From: an uncultured bacterium | Lineage (GTDB): Bacteria; Bacteroidota; Bacteroidia; Bacteroidales; Bacteroidaceae | DNA length: 64,000 bases | Reading direction: 5' to 3' | Assembly (NCBI GenBank): GCA_905214795.1 | Contig: CAJMNM010000009.1 | Location: 25,764-89,763, forward strand | In this document: piece after piece, positions 16,101 through 23,404 of the stretch | How positions within the stretch are numbered: the first letter of the stretch is position 1 | Layout: the number at the start of each line of letters is the position of its first letter | The notes under the pieces: generated by a model | Database searches by the model: none | What the model was told of the DNA's origin: nothing | What the model saw: the letters and a program-made list of their open reading frames with translations, nothing else | Position numbers and translations under genes: made by a program

Positions 16101-17263
16101 CCACCTCCGATAAAAAGACTTCCATCTGTATCTTCAAAAAAGCAACGAATACTTTCATTCGTAATTAAAGCACTACCTGTTACGGTATGCCCCAACATAA
16201 ATTTACGCATACAAGGATGATAATAACAAAGCCCCTGGAATAACGTTCCGACCCATATTCCCCCATTCTCATCAGCAAAAACAGAAGAAATGTCATTCTC
16301 CATAAATCCTCCTCCGGTTAACTCCAAAACCGGTAAATCTCTCACTTGAAAATCTTTACTGTTTATAATTCTCAGTCCTGATTTTGATGTTCCTACCCAG
16401 ACATCACCATTCATATCTATATCCATGCAGGTAAAAAAGTTAGACAGTCCTGATATTTTACATACTTCTTTCCAACTTCGCTCCATACGATTAAAAAAGA
16501 AAATACCATGGTTATACATAAGCCATAGATTTCCATTTCTGTCCGGATGAAGACAAATTCGATCGGTATACCTATTTATACGATTCAAAAACTGATTTTC
16601 TTGGGATATAAATTCAGATGAAGAATAATCCCAATATCGAATTAGTCCACTTTCATAAATAATCCAACATAGATTCTTATATTGAGCCATTTCGACTGGA
16701 ACTCCATATTTTTTTGTAAAATCACTGTTTCCTTTTTCTATAACTTTCAATTGCTTTTTCTCAACATAATATAAATAAACCGTATTATCTTCAGTCACGA
16801 ACCAATAGTTTTTATTATTGTCAATAAACATGTTTTTCAAACGCTGTTTAATTCCCATTGAAGACAATTCGTCTGCAATAGCATAATCATATTGTCCATT
16901 ATCAAGATTCAATAACAAAAGATACCCTAATTCCTTAAGCCAAACCCTACCCTTATTATCATAATATTCTTTGGGAGGACGATTATATGCCCAAAAATAT
17001 CTTTGGCGTTTATCATAAGAAAAACGTTCAAACGTAACACCATTATATATGTTCAATATAAAACCGGTTTTGATAGCAATACAACCATCTGGAGTCATTG
17101 TAAGACTGCGAATCTGACTATCGGAAAGTCCATCCGATGCATCTACTAATCTAAATTTATACTGTGTCTGCTGAGCACATATAGGACAAAATATAAAGCT
17201 CAAAAAAAATACAATGAAAGATTTAAATCGGATTTGAGTTTTGCTTTGCATCGTGCTAATCAT
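13172..17263 (-). CDS. Hybrid two-component system (HTCS) sensor/regulator
   Basis: The 1363-residue single-chain regulator has a signal sequence to about residue 31 and two seven-bladed Reg_prop-type propellers to about 690 (many WVGT and WIGT turns). A Y_Y_Y domain (about 720-800, GLRPGKYKFQVCAAN) and one transmembrane helix (about 802-824) follow. The kinase core carries phosphoacceptor His862 in SHELRTP and the ATP-binding motifs DTGCGM and GSGIGLYLVKEY. A receiver domain has phosphoacceptor Asp1161 in VSDLMMP, and an AraC-type DNA-binding domain occupies about 1265-1360. HTCS proteins bind an oligosaccharide in the periplasm and activate nearby glycan-use genes. Here it sits between GH95 and GH2 and probably controls this cluster. 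All key residues are intact. Confidence 0.95.
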   Translation of the reverse strand: MISTMQSKTQIRFKSFIVFFLSFIFCPICAQQTQYKFRLVDASDGLSDSQIRSLTMTPDGCIAIKTGFILNIYNGVTFERFSYDKRQRYFWAYNRPPKEYYDNKGRVWLKELGYLLLLNLDNGQYDYAIADELSSMGIKQRLKNMFIDNNKNYWFVTEDNTVYLYYVEKKQLKVIEKGNSDFTKKYGVPVEMAQYKNLCWIIYESGLIRYWDYSSSEFISQENQFLNRINRYTDRICLHPDRNGNLWLMYNHGIFFFNRMERSWKEVCKISGLSNFFTCMDIDMNGDVWVGTSKSGLRIINSKDFQVRDLPVLELTGGGFMENDISSVFADENGGIWVGTLFQGLCYYHPCMRKFMLGHTVTGSALITNESIRCFFEDTDGSLFIGGGKGVFRFEPLTGKIYKVFELEENDVCLTVMKDSSGALWIGTFLHGFYRIKDGREYNYLRSSKNLQSDPNQNVSRAIYEDSEGHFWVSVTGGVGLFDPVVGKIQYMLSDKHPDLKSYMVVHALYPWDKHSFVALGNNGIYCYDVQNDRTWIPEELKRNGAAYTKYFCMLKDRHGLFWFGTEDGIFILDRKKKICLQLTESDGLPNNAVTAILEDNTGVIWASTLNGLCKIECKKNNSDLKYLVTAYGVEDGLQSGKFYENAAIKTHAGLLFFGGAHGFNFFNPSDMPYDVSEIKPVFTGLSLFDYPVEINKEYGGRIILGNRLSHTSKIVLKHNENFITIAFSALNYVNPTRSYYRYKLDNYDKDWNEVITNGIGQATYTGLRPGKYKFQVCAANSDKKWGNIPAEMTIIIEPPFWATSYAIAFYILIFIMIVIYGVMKLREKAQMKIQRAKELNAIKHREELDKMKFAFFTNVSHELRTPLTLILTPLETLIEESNDSKLKNKLQLIYRNGQRLLSLVNQLLDFRKMEMGGENLKLKINDVVPFIEDTVRQFNDLASEKHIELTFESDENRLLMSYDHEKLYKVMSNLLSNAFKFTPIHGQITVLVKKINEEGKDYAMIKVSDTGCGMSEKDLPHIFDRFYQAEKNDDKGVLGSGIGLYLVKEYVKMHNGEIGVESTLGKGTRFTIKLPTELKSIAQENVDEITLQESESSKEENENSAISVSKKKILIVEDNDEFRMFMAEQLGQRFQVITAKNGMEGEKMVLDEFPDLIVSDLMMPVVDGFEFCHRLKNNIQTSHIPFVLLTAKTSDQTRIDGYEAGVDSYISKPFNMYVLQARIDQLIAFQEKRQNQFKNSLEISFEQITTTSLDEKLMQRALESVKNNIDNPEYSIGDLSMDVGLSRTQLNRKLQSIVNMTPLQFIRSIRLKRAGQLLQTTKLSVSEIADLTGFNTIKYFNQHFKEEFGMTPTLFREKGEMK

Positions 17264-17286
17264 ATTTTAATATAAGATATATTTTT

Positions 17287-17302
17287 CAAAAATACTCAAA
17301 AA
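17287..17302 (-). promoter_or_regulatory. Promoter-proximal motif shared with the 22.15-kb region
   Basis: The plus-strand text CAAAAATACTCAAAAA occurs here, 24 bases before the HTCS start codon, and again identically at 22152-22167. On the minus strand it contains TATTTTTG, a match to the TAnnTTTG box. It could be a shared promoter element or an operator. Confidence 0.4.
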
Positions 17303-17421
17303 ATCGCCCCATTAATAGGTTAATTTATACCAAAAAATAAGATATTTTATACAGATAAGACAATTTTGTTCTTACTATTCATTATAATAAGCATTAAGTT
17401 TTACAGTTCCTAAGACCTTGC

Positions 17422-17459
17422 AATTTAATATTTGCCGTTTTATTGGTAAATATTAAATT
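17422..17459. repeat. Inverted repeat upstream of HTCS
   Basis: Arms of 15 bases, AATTTAATATTTGCC and GGTAAATATTAAATT, are separated by 8 bases and carry one mismatch. There is no T-run on either side, so it is not a typical terminator. An operator or mRNA structure is possible. Confidence 0.55.
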
Positions 17460-17616
17460 TGCATCATTCACTAATGTTCGACACTAGTAAAAATTGTTAG
17501 GTCATAATAATAAAAAATGGAGACTTACAGTCGAAACCATAAGCCACCCATTTCACCTAATAATAACCTAAAACTATCTTCTGAATAACCTTAAAAACAA
17601 TATTCCTTGTATCTTT

Positions 17617-20082
17617 TTATTTAATTCCACGCTTAATATAATAGGTCTTTCCTTTTTCTGTTTCCAAATCATATTCATATACTTTGGGAAGTATTGGATA
17701 TTGCGGATTTATTTCTTTTGAAACAACAGGATCTTTTATCGGATATTTCTGATATAATGGATTAGTGTTTGATCCTTCAGCTATACGCAATCCGTCACCA
17801 CTTAACGGCACATAAGAACGTAAACGTAAAAGTCCACCTATCTGTGATTTAACAGAAGCATTAGACAGCTGACCTCCATCCCACTGCATATCAACTATAA
17901 ACCCGCCTCGGGCTACCAATCCTTTAACATTCCCCTTGGACCAAACATCCGGAAGAGCAGGCAACAAATGAACAGCGCCATCATGGCTTTGTAACAACAT
18001 TTCAGCCACGCCAGCCGTATAGCCAAAGTTACCGTCGATCTGAAACGGTGGATGAGCATCAAATAAATTGGGATAAACACGTCCTTTGGGATACTCTTTC
18101 GTAGAACGATCGTTTGGCAACAGCTGTAATAAATTACTTATCATTTTATAAGCATGATTTCCGTCAAGCATTCGTGCCCATAAATTAATTTTCCACCCCA
18201 TAGACCATCCTGTTGCCTCATCACCACGCTGAAGCAAAGTATTTTTTACGGCTTGAAAAAGAAGAGAATGTGTAAATGGCGAAATCTGCTTTCCCGGATA
18301 AAGTCCATACGCATGTGAAATATGCCTGTGATGATCATCGGGCCGGTCAACATCCTCAAGCCATTCCTGTAACTGATTATAGCGACCTATCTGCATAGGA
18401 GCCAAACGAGAGAGCATGTTATTTAAAGAGTCCTGATAAACTGTAGAATAATTCAATGCACGAGCAGCCAACAATGCGTTACTAAGCACATCAAAAACGA
18501 TTTGATTATCCATCGTGCAACCGGCAACAACAGTAGACGCCTTGCTCGAATTCTCTCCTTCGGGTCCATGTTCCGGAGACATTGAAGGCGCCGTTACCAT
18601 CCAATGATAATCAGGATGTTCAACCAAGAAATCCAGATAAAAATCAGCAGCCCCTTTCAATACAGGAAAAACGTCTTTCAAATACTCCTTATCTCCTTGA
18701 TACAAATAATGTTCCCATAAATGGGTACTTAACCATCCGCCGCCATTTGGCCACGTTCCATAAAAAGCATTATCTACCGGACCGGTTGCCCGCCAAAGGT
18801 CTGTATTATGATGAGCCACCCATCCACGGCAACCATACATTGTCTGAGCTGTTGAACTTCCGGTTTGTGACAATTCTTTAACCATCTCAAATAGCGGTTC
18901 ATGCATTTCGGAAAGATTTGTCACTTCAGCCGGCCAATAATTCATTTCAGTATTAATGTTAATGGTATATTTTCCATCCCAGGGCGCCAATAACTTATCA
19001 TTCCATATACCTTGTAAATTTGCCGGTTGACCACCTGGTTGAGAAGAAGAAATTAGCAAATAACGTCCATATTGAAACATCAAAACCGCCAAATCAGGAT
19101 CATATCCTTCTGAAAAATGCCGCAAACGTTCAACAGTTTCTTTATTTGAGTCCTTACTGTCACCTAAATTTAAACTTACACGATTAAAATACTTCTGATA
19201 TAAAGTCACATGACGTTGAAGTGCCTGATTATATGACTTTGACATCGCATTTTTCATCATTCCGGAAGCGCGTTTTGTTTCATTTGCACTAACATCTTGA
19301 TAATTTACGAAATTAGTTGCTGAAGTTATATAAAGTACAACCTCAGTAGCATTCCGAACAGACAAGCTACTGTCATTAATAGAAAAATGACCTCCCTGAA
19401 GTTTCACAGCCAATCGTGTCTCTGATTCTATCTGTCCCTTTACTGTTTCATGATCTGTTCCTTTTTGACGAAGAATCAACTGTTTACCGTCTCTGATTAC
19501 CTGATGAGATAAAGGAGAATTATAATGAACATCAAAGGTTATTTTCTCGGGACTATCAGCTGTAAGTTTCATTATAAGCGCCTGATCAGCCAACGATGTA
19601 AAAAGTTCACGTGTGTAAGTCACATCTGACACTTTATAACGTGTAACAGCAACTGCTCTAGAAATATCCAGTTCACGATAATAATTTTCAATATTTCCCT
19701 CAACCGGAAAATCGAGAAGGACTTTCCCTACAGTCTGATAAGGCATACCATTACGTCCGGTATAAAACGTACGTTGTATTAATTGTTGCGCTTCATGATT
19801 CTTGCTGTTAAAAATTAAATTTCTAACTTCATTGAGATGAGAATATGCATCCGGATTATCATTCTTATATGGGCCTCCTCCCCACATGGTTTCCTCATTT
19901 AATTGAAGTACTTCCTGAGCGACTCCACCAAAAACCATTACGCCCAACTTAGAATTACCTAGGGGAAGAGCTTCTACCCACTCTTTAGCAGGAGTAGTAT
20001 ACCATAACTTTAAATCATTCGCTAAAATCTGAACAGTACATAAGAAACTGCCCAAAACACATAACACAGTACTTTTTATCAT
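17617..20082 (-). CDS. GH95-family alpha-L-fucosidase / alpha-L-galactosidase
   Basis: The 821-residue protein has a signal peptide to about residue 22 and then the GH95 N-terminal beta-sandwich ([27 protein letters not shown]). A linker follows, then an (alpha/alpha)6 catalytic barrel. Expected active-site residues are seen: Asn375 and Asn377 in [10 protein letters not shown], Glu504 in SMSPEHGP, and Asp683 in [11 protein letters not shown]. The family cleaves alpha-1,2-L-fucose, or L-galactose in plant glycans; which one cannot be decided here. It lies between the SGNH esterase gene and the HTCS. Its start is just downstream of a terminator-like hairpin and a 10-base inverted repeat, which hint at regulated read-through or translation. 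Confidence 0.9.
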   Translation of the reverse strand: MIKSTVLCVLGSFLCTVQILANDLKLWYTTPAKEWVEALPLGNSKLGVMVFGGVAQEVLQLNEETMWGGGPYKNDNPDAYSHLNEVRNLIFNSKNHEAQQLIQRTFYTGRNGMPYQTVGKVLLDFPVEGNIENYYRELDISRAVAVTRYKVSDVTYTRELFTSLADQALIMKLTADSPEKITFDVHYNSPLSHQVIRDGKQLILRQKGTDHETVKGQIESETRLAVKLQGGHFSINDSSLSVRNATEVVLYITSATNFVNYQDVSANETKRASGMMKNAMSKSYNQALQRHVTLYQKYFNRVSLNLGDSKDSNKETVERLRHFSEGYDPDLAVLMFQYGRYLLISSSQPGGQPANLQGIWNDKLLAPWDGKYTININTEMNYWPAEVTNLSEMHEPLFEMVKELSQTGSSTAQTMYGCRGWVAHHNTDLWRATGPVDNAFYGTWPNGGGWLSTHLWEHYLYQGDKEYLKDVFPVLKGAADFYLDFLVEHPDYHWMVTAPSMSPEHGPEGENSSKASTVVAGCTMDNQIVFDVLSNALLAARALNYSTVYQDSLNNMLSRLAPMQIGRYNQLQEWLEDVDRPDDHHRHISHAYGLYPGKQISPFTHSLLFQAVKNTLLQRGDEATGWSMGWKINLWARMLDGNHAYKMISNLLQLLPNDRSTKEYPKGRVYPNLFDAHPPFQIDGNFGYTAGVAEMLLQSHDGAVHLLPALPDVWSKGNVKGLVARGGFIVDMQWDGGQLSNASVKSQIGGLLRLRSYVPLSGDGLRIAEGSNTNPLYQKYPIKDPVVSKEINPQYPILPKVYEYDLETEKGKTYYIKRGIK

Positions 20083-20088
20083 CCGTAA

Positions 20089-20144
20089 CGTAATCTTTTT
20101 ATTAATTCTACATATTCATATACGAAACACTGATAAAGATTACG
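20089..20144 (-). repeat. 10-base inverted repeat next to the GH95 ribosome-binding region
   Basis: CGTAATCTTT (20089-20098) and AAAGATTACG (20135-20144) are perfectly complementary. One arm ends six bases before the GH95 start codon, so pairing in the mRNA could cover the ribosome-binding region. Confidence 0.45.
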
Positions 20145-20152
20145 TATTTAAA

Positions 20153-20198
20153 AGACCTCTTTCAAGTTTTTTAGTATACAAAACCATTGAAGAGGTCT
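20153..20198 (-). terminator. Terminator-like hairpin after the SGNH gene
   Basis: On the minus strand a 12-base stem (AGACCTCTTCAA against TTGAAAGAGGTCT, one bulged base) is followed by TTTT. It lies about 30 bases past the SGNH stop codon and 70 bases before GH95. Confidence 0.7.
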
Positions 20199-20227
20199 CT
20201 AATAAGAAGTATATCTATCAAAATCAA

Positions 20228-21073
20228 TTATTTAAATGATGAAGGAAGCATCAACATTTGGTACATCATTGTTTGAGCCAGACGCTTGTGCCCCGCCGCG
20301 TTAGGATGAAGTCTATCTGTCTTGGAATCATGAAAATATTGTATGTTTGAGTCATTCATAGGATATAAGCCACTCAAACTGTTTAAATCAATGACAGGAA
20401 CGGCCCAGACATTCCCGGCTTCTTTTACTGTTTGAACATAATCATCTATAAATAATCCCAGACTATTTGAGAAACTTTCTTCCGGCTGGACGTTATCCAC
20501 ACCAAACTGTGCATATCCACGATGAAGAGGAGTTAAAAGTATAATCTGCTGATTCGGAAAATTTGTTTTTAGAAAATTCATCAAAACATTTATACGCCCA
20601 CAAAACGTCTTTGTATCCGTAATCATATTACGACATGTACGCGACACTTTTTTCCCATAGGGCATAGGGGCATCACGCTTCACATTCTCAAACCATGTTC
20701 CAACAGGTATACCCGCATTAAAATCGTTTGTGCCCGCAAAGACAAAAATAGCATCAATATCTTGTCCGTGTTCTTTTAAAAGCCGCTGTGCCTGTTTTAA
20801 CAATCCATCCATCTGATTCCCATTAATTCCATAAGAAAATGCTTCTATTCCCAACATTTCTGTCAAAAACTCCCAGTAACATCTTTCCGTACCAATATGT
20901 TGCTTGTCTGTTATGGAATCACCTAAAAACGCAACCTTTTTCCCCTTCCATTGACTATCAATCATCACTATATCCTCCACACTATCTGAAACATTTACAG
21001 CATGAACAAACATACTCCAGTCTGGGTATACCATCAATGCTGCCATAACAACAGCCATTATTTTCTTATTCAT
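20228..21073 (-). CDS. SGNH/GDSL-family esterase, exported
   Basis: The 281-residue protein has a signal peptide to about residue 25 and the four SGNH blocks. Ser53 is in AFLGDSITD, Gly/Asn are in YGINGNQ (82-86), Asn116 is in FAGTNDF, and Asp253/His256 are in DRLHPNAAGH. In polysaccharide clusters such enzymes usually remove acetyl groups from sugars so that glycosidases can act. Here the partners would be GH95, GH2 and GH51. It follows the HExxH protein gene by 46 bases and is followed by a terminator-like hairpin. A lysophospholipase role is possible but less suited to the context. Confidence 0.86.
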   Translation of the reverse strand: MNKKIMAVVMAALMVYPDWSMFVHAVNVSDSVEDIVMIDSQWKGKKVAFLGDSITDKQHIGTERCYWEFLTEMLGIEAFSYGINGNQMDGLLKQAQRLLKEHGQDIDAIFVFAGTNDFNAGIPVGTWFENVKRDAPMPYGKKVSRTCRNMITDTKTFCGRINVLMNFLKTNFPNQQIILLTPLHRGYAQFGVDNVQPEESFSNSLGLFIDDYVQTVKEAGNVWAVPVIDLNSLSGLYPMNDSNIQYFHDSKTDRLHPNAAGHKRLAQTMMYQMLMLPSSFK

Positions 21074-21119
21074 TTTACAGCCCTTTTATTATTCATAAAC
21101 ATAACATCTGTCCTTATAT

Positions 21120-22106
21120 TCATTTTTCCGTTTTCATCATTACTGAACGTAATTTTTCACATAATGATGGTGTTTTCATGCCATGTTCCCATCTCATAAA
21201 TGAAAATGAGAAATTATCAGCCAAGATCTCCTCCGGATTAATCATATAACGGGTATTTTCACCGACCTTATCTGTAAAGTTATTTATTTGTTTAGTACTA
21301 TAAACCAACGTTTTACCATTTGATATTATTGGTTTAAGATTTTGGTCTAAAGCAATAAAACCAACATTTATATATTGGAACAAAGTACCACCAGCGTATG
21401 GTTTATTTGCATAAAGCACCATCGCGCATCGCTGTGGCTCTATTACACTATCTACCTTAAAAATCGCGTAACTGTCCATACGATCAACATCAGGATTTGA
21501 TATACGGACATCTTTTAAATCTTTCGGAAATTCTATCTCATAATCCAATACTGTAAAGCCAATCTGCGCATACATATTTCTCTTAAAATCCAAATTATTT
21601 CGAGTCAAAACATGAAATAACTCATGCAGCATGATATGTATCAGTTTAATTTCCGGATACTTAAGTGGAATATCCGACTGTAAAGCAATCCATTTACTAC
21701 GAGTATAACCTCCAGCTCCTCCTTCATCTTCCATATCCGATTTAACTATAATAATAGAATCCGGCAGGGGCAATTTATAATTCTCTTTACGAATAATCTT
21801 ATTCAATTTACACATCAATGAATCCATCCGTTCTTTTTCTGCCTTGGTCCAATCATGAAACCCTCTAAAAGCCTTTTGTTCCAAATCCTTCATGGTTGCC
21901 CCATTATGACCTACTCGTACATTAAGATCAAATTTACTTAGGTTTCTTTTATAGGCATCTTCCTCGAGCCATAATGTCCGTGCTTCAGAAGCTGTCGCAT
22001 AATGAAACCTCAAGGTATCAATATCAGAAGCTATATTATCATTATTTTGTGCATGTACTGTTAATCCAAACCAAAATATTTGGCAAAACAAAATAAAACG
22101 ATTCAT
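21120..22106 (-). CDS. Exported HExxH putative zinc metalloprotein of unknown function
   Basis: From ATG 22106 the protein has 328 residues. The frame is open to 22133, but 22106 has a better ribosome-binding sequence (AGAAGAAAC) and starts a clear signal peptide (FILFCQIFWFGLTVHAQ). The notable motif is MLHELFHVLTRN, an HExxH zinc-binding pattern at residues 161-165, within a segment beginning YPEIKLIHI. The rest has no domain I recognise. It resembles a zincin fold whose third ligand would lie downstream, perhaps near YEIEFP. It is the first gene of the minus-strand cluster. Its role in glycan use is unclear; it could act on glycoprotein peptide parts or be unrelated. Confidence 0.68.
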   Translation of the reverse strand: MNRFILFCQIFWFGLTVHAQNNDNIASDIDTLRFHYATASEARTLWLEEDAYKRNLSKFDLNVRVGHNGATMKDLEQKAFRGFHDWTKAEKERMDSLMCKLNKIIRKENYKLPLPDSIIIVKSDMEDEGGAGGYTRSKWIALQSDIPLKYPEIKLIHIMLHELFHVLTRNNLDFKRNMYAQIGFTVLDYEIEFPKDLKDVRISNPDVDRMDSYAIFKVDSVIEPQRCAMVLYANKPYAGGTLFQYINVGFIALDQNLKPIISNGKTLVYSTKQINNFTDKVGENTRYMINPEEILADNFSFSFMRWEHGMKTPSLCEKLRSVMMKTEK

Positions 22107-22151
22107 ACTGTTTCTTCTCATTCTTTCATACATTTAATATCGCAAATAAAG

Positions 22152-22167
22152 CAAAAATACTCAAAAA
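22152..22167 (-). promoter_or_regulatory. Promoter-proximal motif of the HExxH-esterase transcript
   Basis: CAAAAATACTCAAAAA (plus-strand text) is identical to the copy upstream of the HTCS gene. It contains two overlapping minus-strand matches to TAnnTTTG (TATTTTTG), about 20 and 30 bases before the most upstream possible start codon. Confidence 0.4.
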
Positions 22168-22262
22168 TACAGAATAATACCAATAGAAATAAAAACAATT
22201 CATATTTGTTGCAATAAGAATTAAAATGTATAATCTATTAATACATTGTTACCATTTATTGC

Positions 22263-22270
22263 TATCTTTG
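22263..22270 (+). promoter_or_regulatory. Putative -7 box for the DMP19-smpB-metH transcript
   Basis: TATCTTTG followed by C is a perfect -7 match. The leader would be about 95 bases and contains a perfect 7-base stem-loop, CCTGGCT-CTC-AGCCAGG, at 22301-22317. Confidence 0.58.
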
Positions 22271-22368
22271 CATAACAATAGTCAACGATACATATTGTAA
22301 CCTGGCTCTCAGCCAGGATTTATAATTAAAACATCAATTCAGATTATCACTTTTAGCATCGTACAACA

Positions 22369-22881
22369 ATGGAGAAAACCACAATTACCTTAAGTGATGA
22401 ATGCCTGCGCAAAGCTGCTGAATCAGGTATGGATGAATTTATCAAAGCTTTTACCGACCGTTACAGAGAAATACTCGGTGGAGAGCTTAACGCCCAAAAC
22501 ATGCATTTACTTAATGGTGAGCAAATCTCACTTTTAGCTTATACGATGTTGCGAGATGAAATTATGGATGGTGGATTTGTTCAGTTGATACACAATGGAT
22601 ATGGGCCATTTATTTTTGATAATCCATTCGCTAAGGCCATGCGACTGATGGGAGCGCATGATTTTTCAAAGCTTGTATATAAAGCCAAAAAGTTGTATGA
22701 TAAATATAAAGAAGAATTAACAAAAGATTGTTCTGACGAAGACTTTATGGCTTTGTTTGAACAGTACCCTGAATTTGATGACTTGGACGACAATTTTGTG
22801 GAAATGGAAGAAGAAGTCACCGAAATATTAGCCCATTATGTAGATGAGCATATAGACACTTTTGCTTTAATAGAACATTAA
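22369..22881 (+). CDS. DMP19-like (DUF4375) protein
   Basis: The 170-residue cytoplasmic, acidic protein has the pattern [29 protein letters not shown] followed by a helical acidic tail, typical of the DMP19/DUF4375 family. Some family members mimic DNA by their negative surface; whether this one does is unknown. It is 32 bases upstream of smpB and probably shares its transcript. The long run of Asp and Glu around residues 118-150 is in keeping with the family. Confidence 0.72.
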   Translation: MEKTTITLSDECLRKAAESGMDEFIKAFTDRYREILGGELNAQNMHLLNGEQISLLAYTMLRDEIMDGGFVQLIHNGYGPFIFDNPFAKAMRLMGAHDFSKLVYKAKKLYDKYKEELTKDCSDEDFMALFEQYPEFDDLDDNFVEMEEEVTEILAHYVDEHIDTFALIEH

Positions 22882-22913
22882 TAAAAACAACCGGAAAAGA
22901 CATAAAGATATAC

Positions 22914-23384
22914 ATGGCAGAAAAAAAATCCAAAGCTAAACATGTCAATATAAAAAACAAACGTGCTTCGTTCGATTACTTATTGTTAGACAAATATACA
23001 GCAGGAATTGTACTGACCGGTACCGAAATAAAATCAATACGAGCCGGAAAAGCCAGTCTTGTAGATACCTTTTGTTTCATCCACAACGGTGAAGCGTGGG
23101 TAAAGAACATGTATATTGCAGAATATGACTATGGCTCTTATAATAATCACGCAGCTCGAAGAGAACGTAAATTATTACTTAACAAAAAAGAAATAAGAAA
23201 GCTACAGCAGGATATGAAAAATCCAGGCTTTACTTTAGTACCTACTCTTCTTTTTATTGATGAAAACGGACGAGCCAAAATGGACATTTATTTATGTCGC
23301 GGTAAAAAAGAATACGACAAGCGACAAACATTAAAAGAAAAAGAAGATCGCCGCGAAATGGACCGGCAAATCAAGAAATACTAA
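22914..23384 (+). CDS. smpB: SsrA-binding protein SmpB
   Basis: The 156-residue protein carries all SmpB signatures: [37 protein letters not shown], then [31 protein letters not shown], and the basic C-terminal tail [23 protein letters not shown]. SmpB binds tmRNA and delivers it to stalled ribosomes for trans-translation. The tail that inserts in the mRNA channel is complete. It lies between the DMP19-like gene and metH with short gaps, so the three are likely co-transcribed. Confidence 0.97.
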   Translation: MAEKKSKAKHVNIKNKRASFDYLLLDKYTAGIVLTGTEIKSIRAGKASLVDTFCFIHNGEAWVKNMYIAEYDYGSYNNHAARRERKLLLNKKEIRKLQQDMKNPGFTLVPTLLFIDENGRAKMDIYLCRGKKEYDKRQTLKEKEDRREMDRQIKKY

Positions 23385-23404
23385 CCAATAAGTATTTTTT
23401 ATAA

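Larger units (their letters stand above)
17264..17616. other. Gene-free 353-base region upstream of the HTCS gene
   Basis: No credible gene is seen. The region holds an imperfect 15-base inverted repeat at 17422-17459 (AATTTAATATTTGCC / GGTAAATATTAAATT, one G-T mismatch). It also holds a -7-like TATTTTTG on the minus strand at 17287-17294 that would serve the HTCS gene, inside a 16-base motif shared with the 22.1-kb promoter region. Confidence 0.6.
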
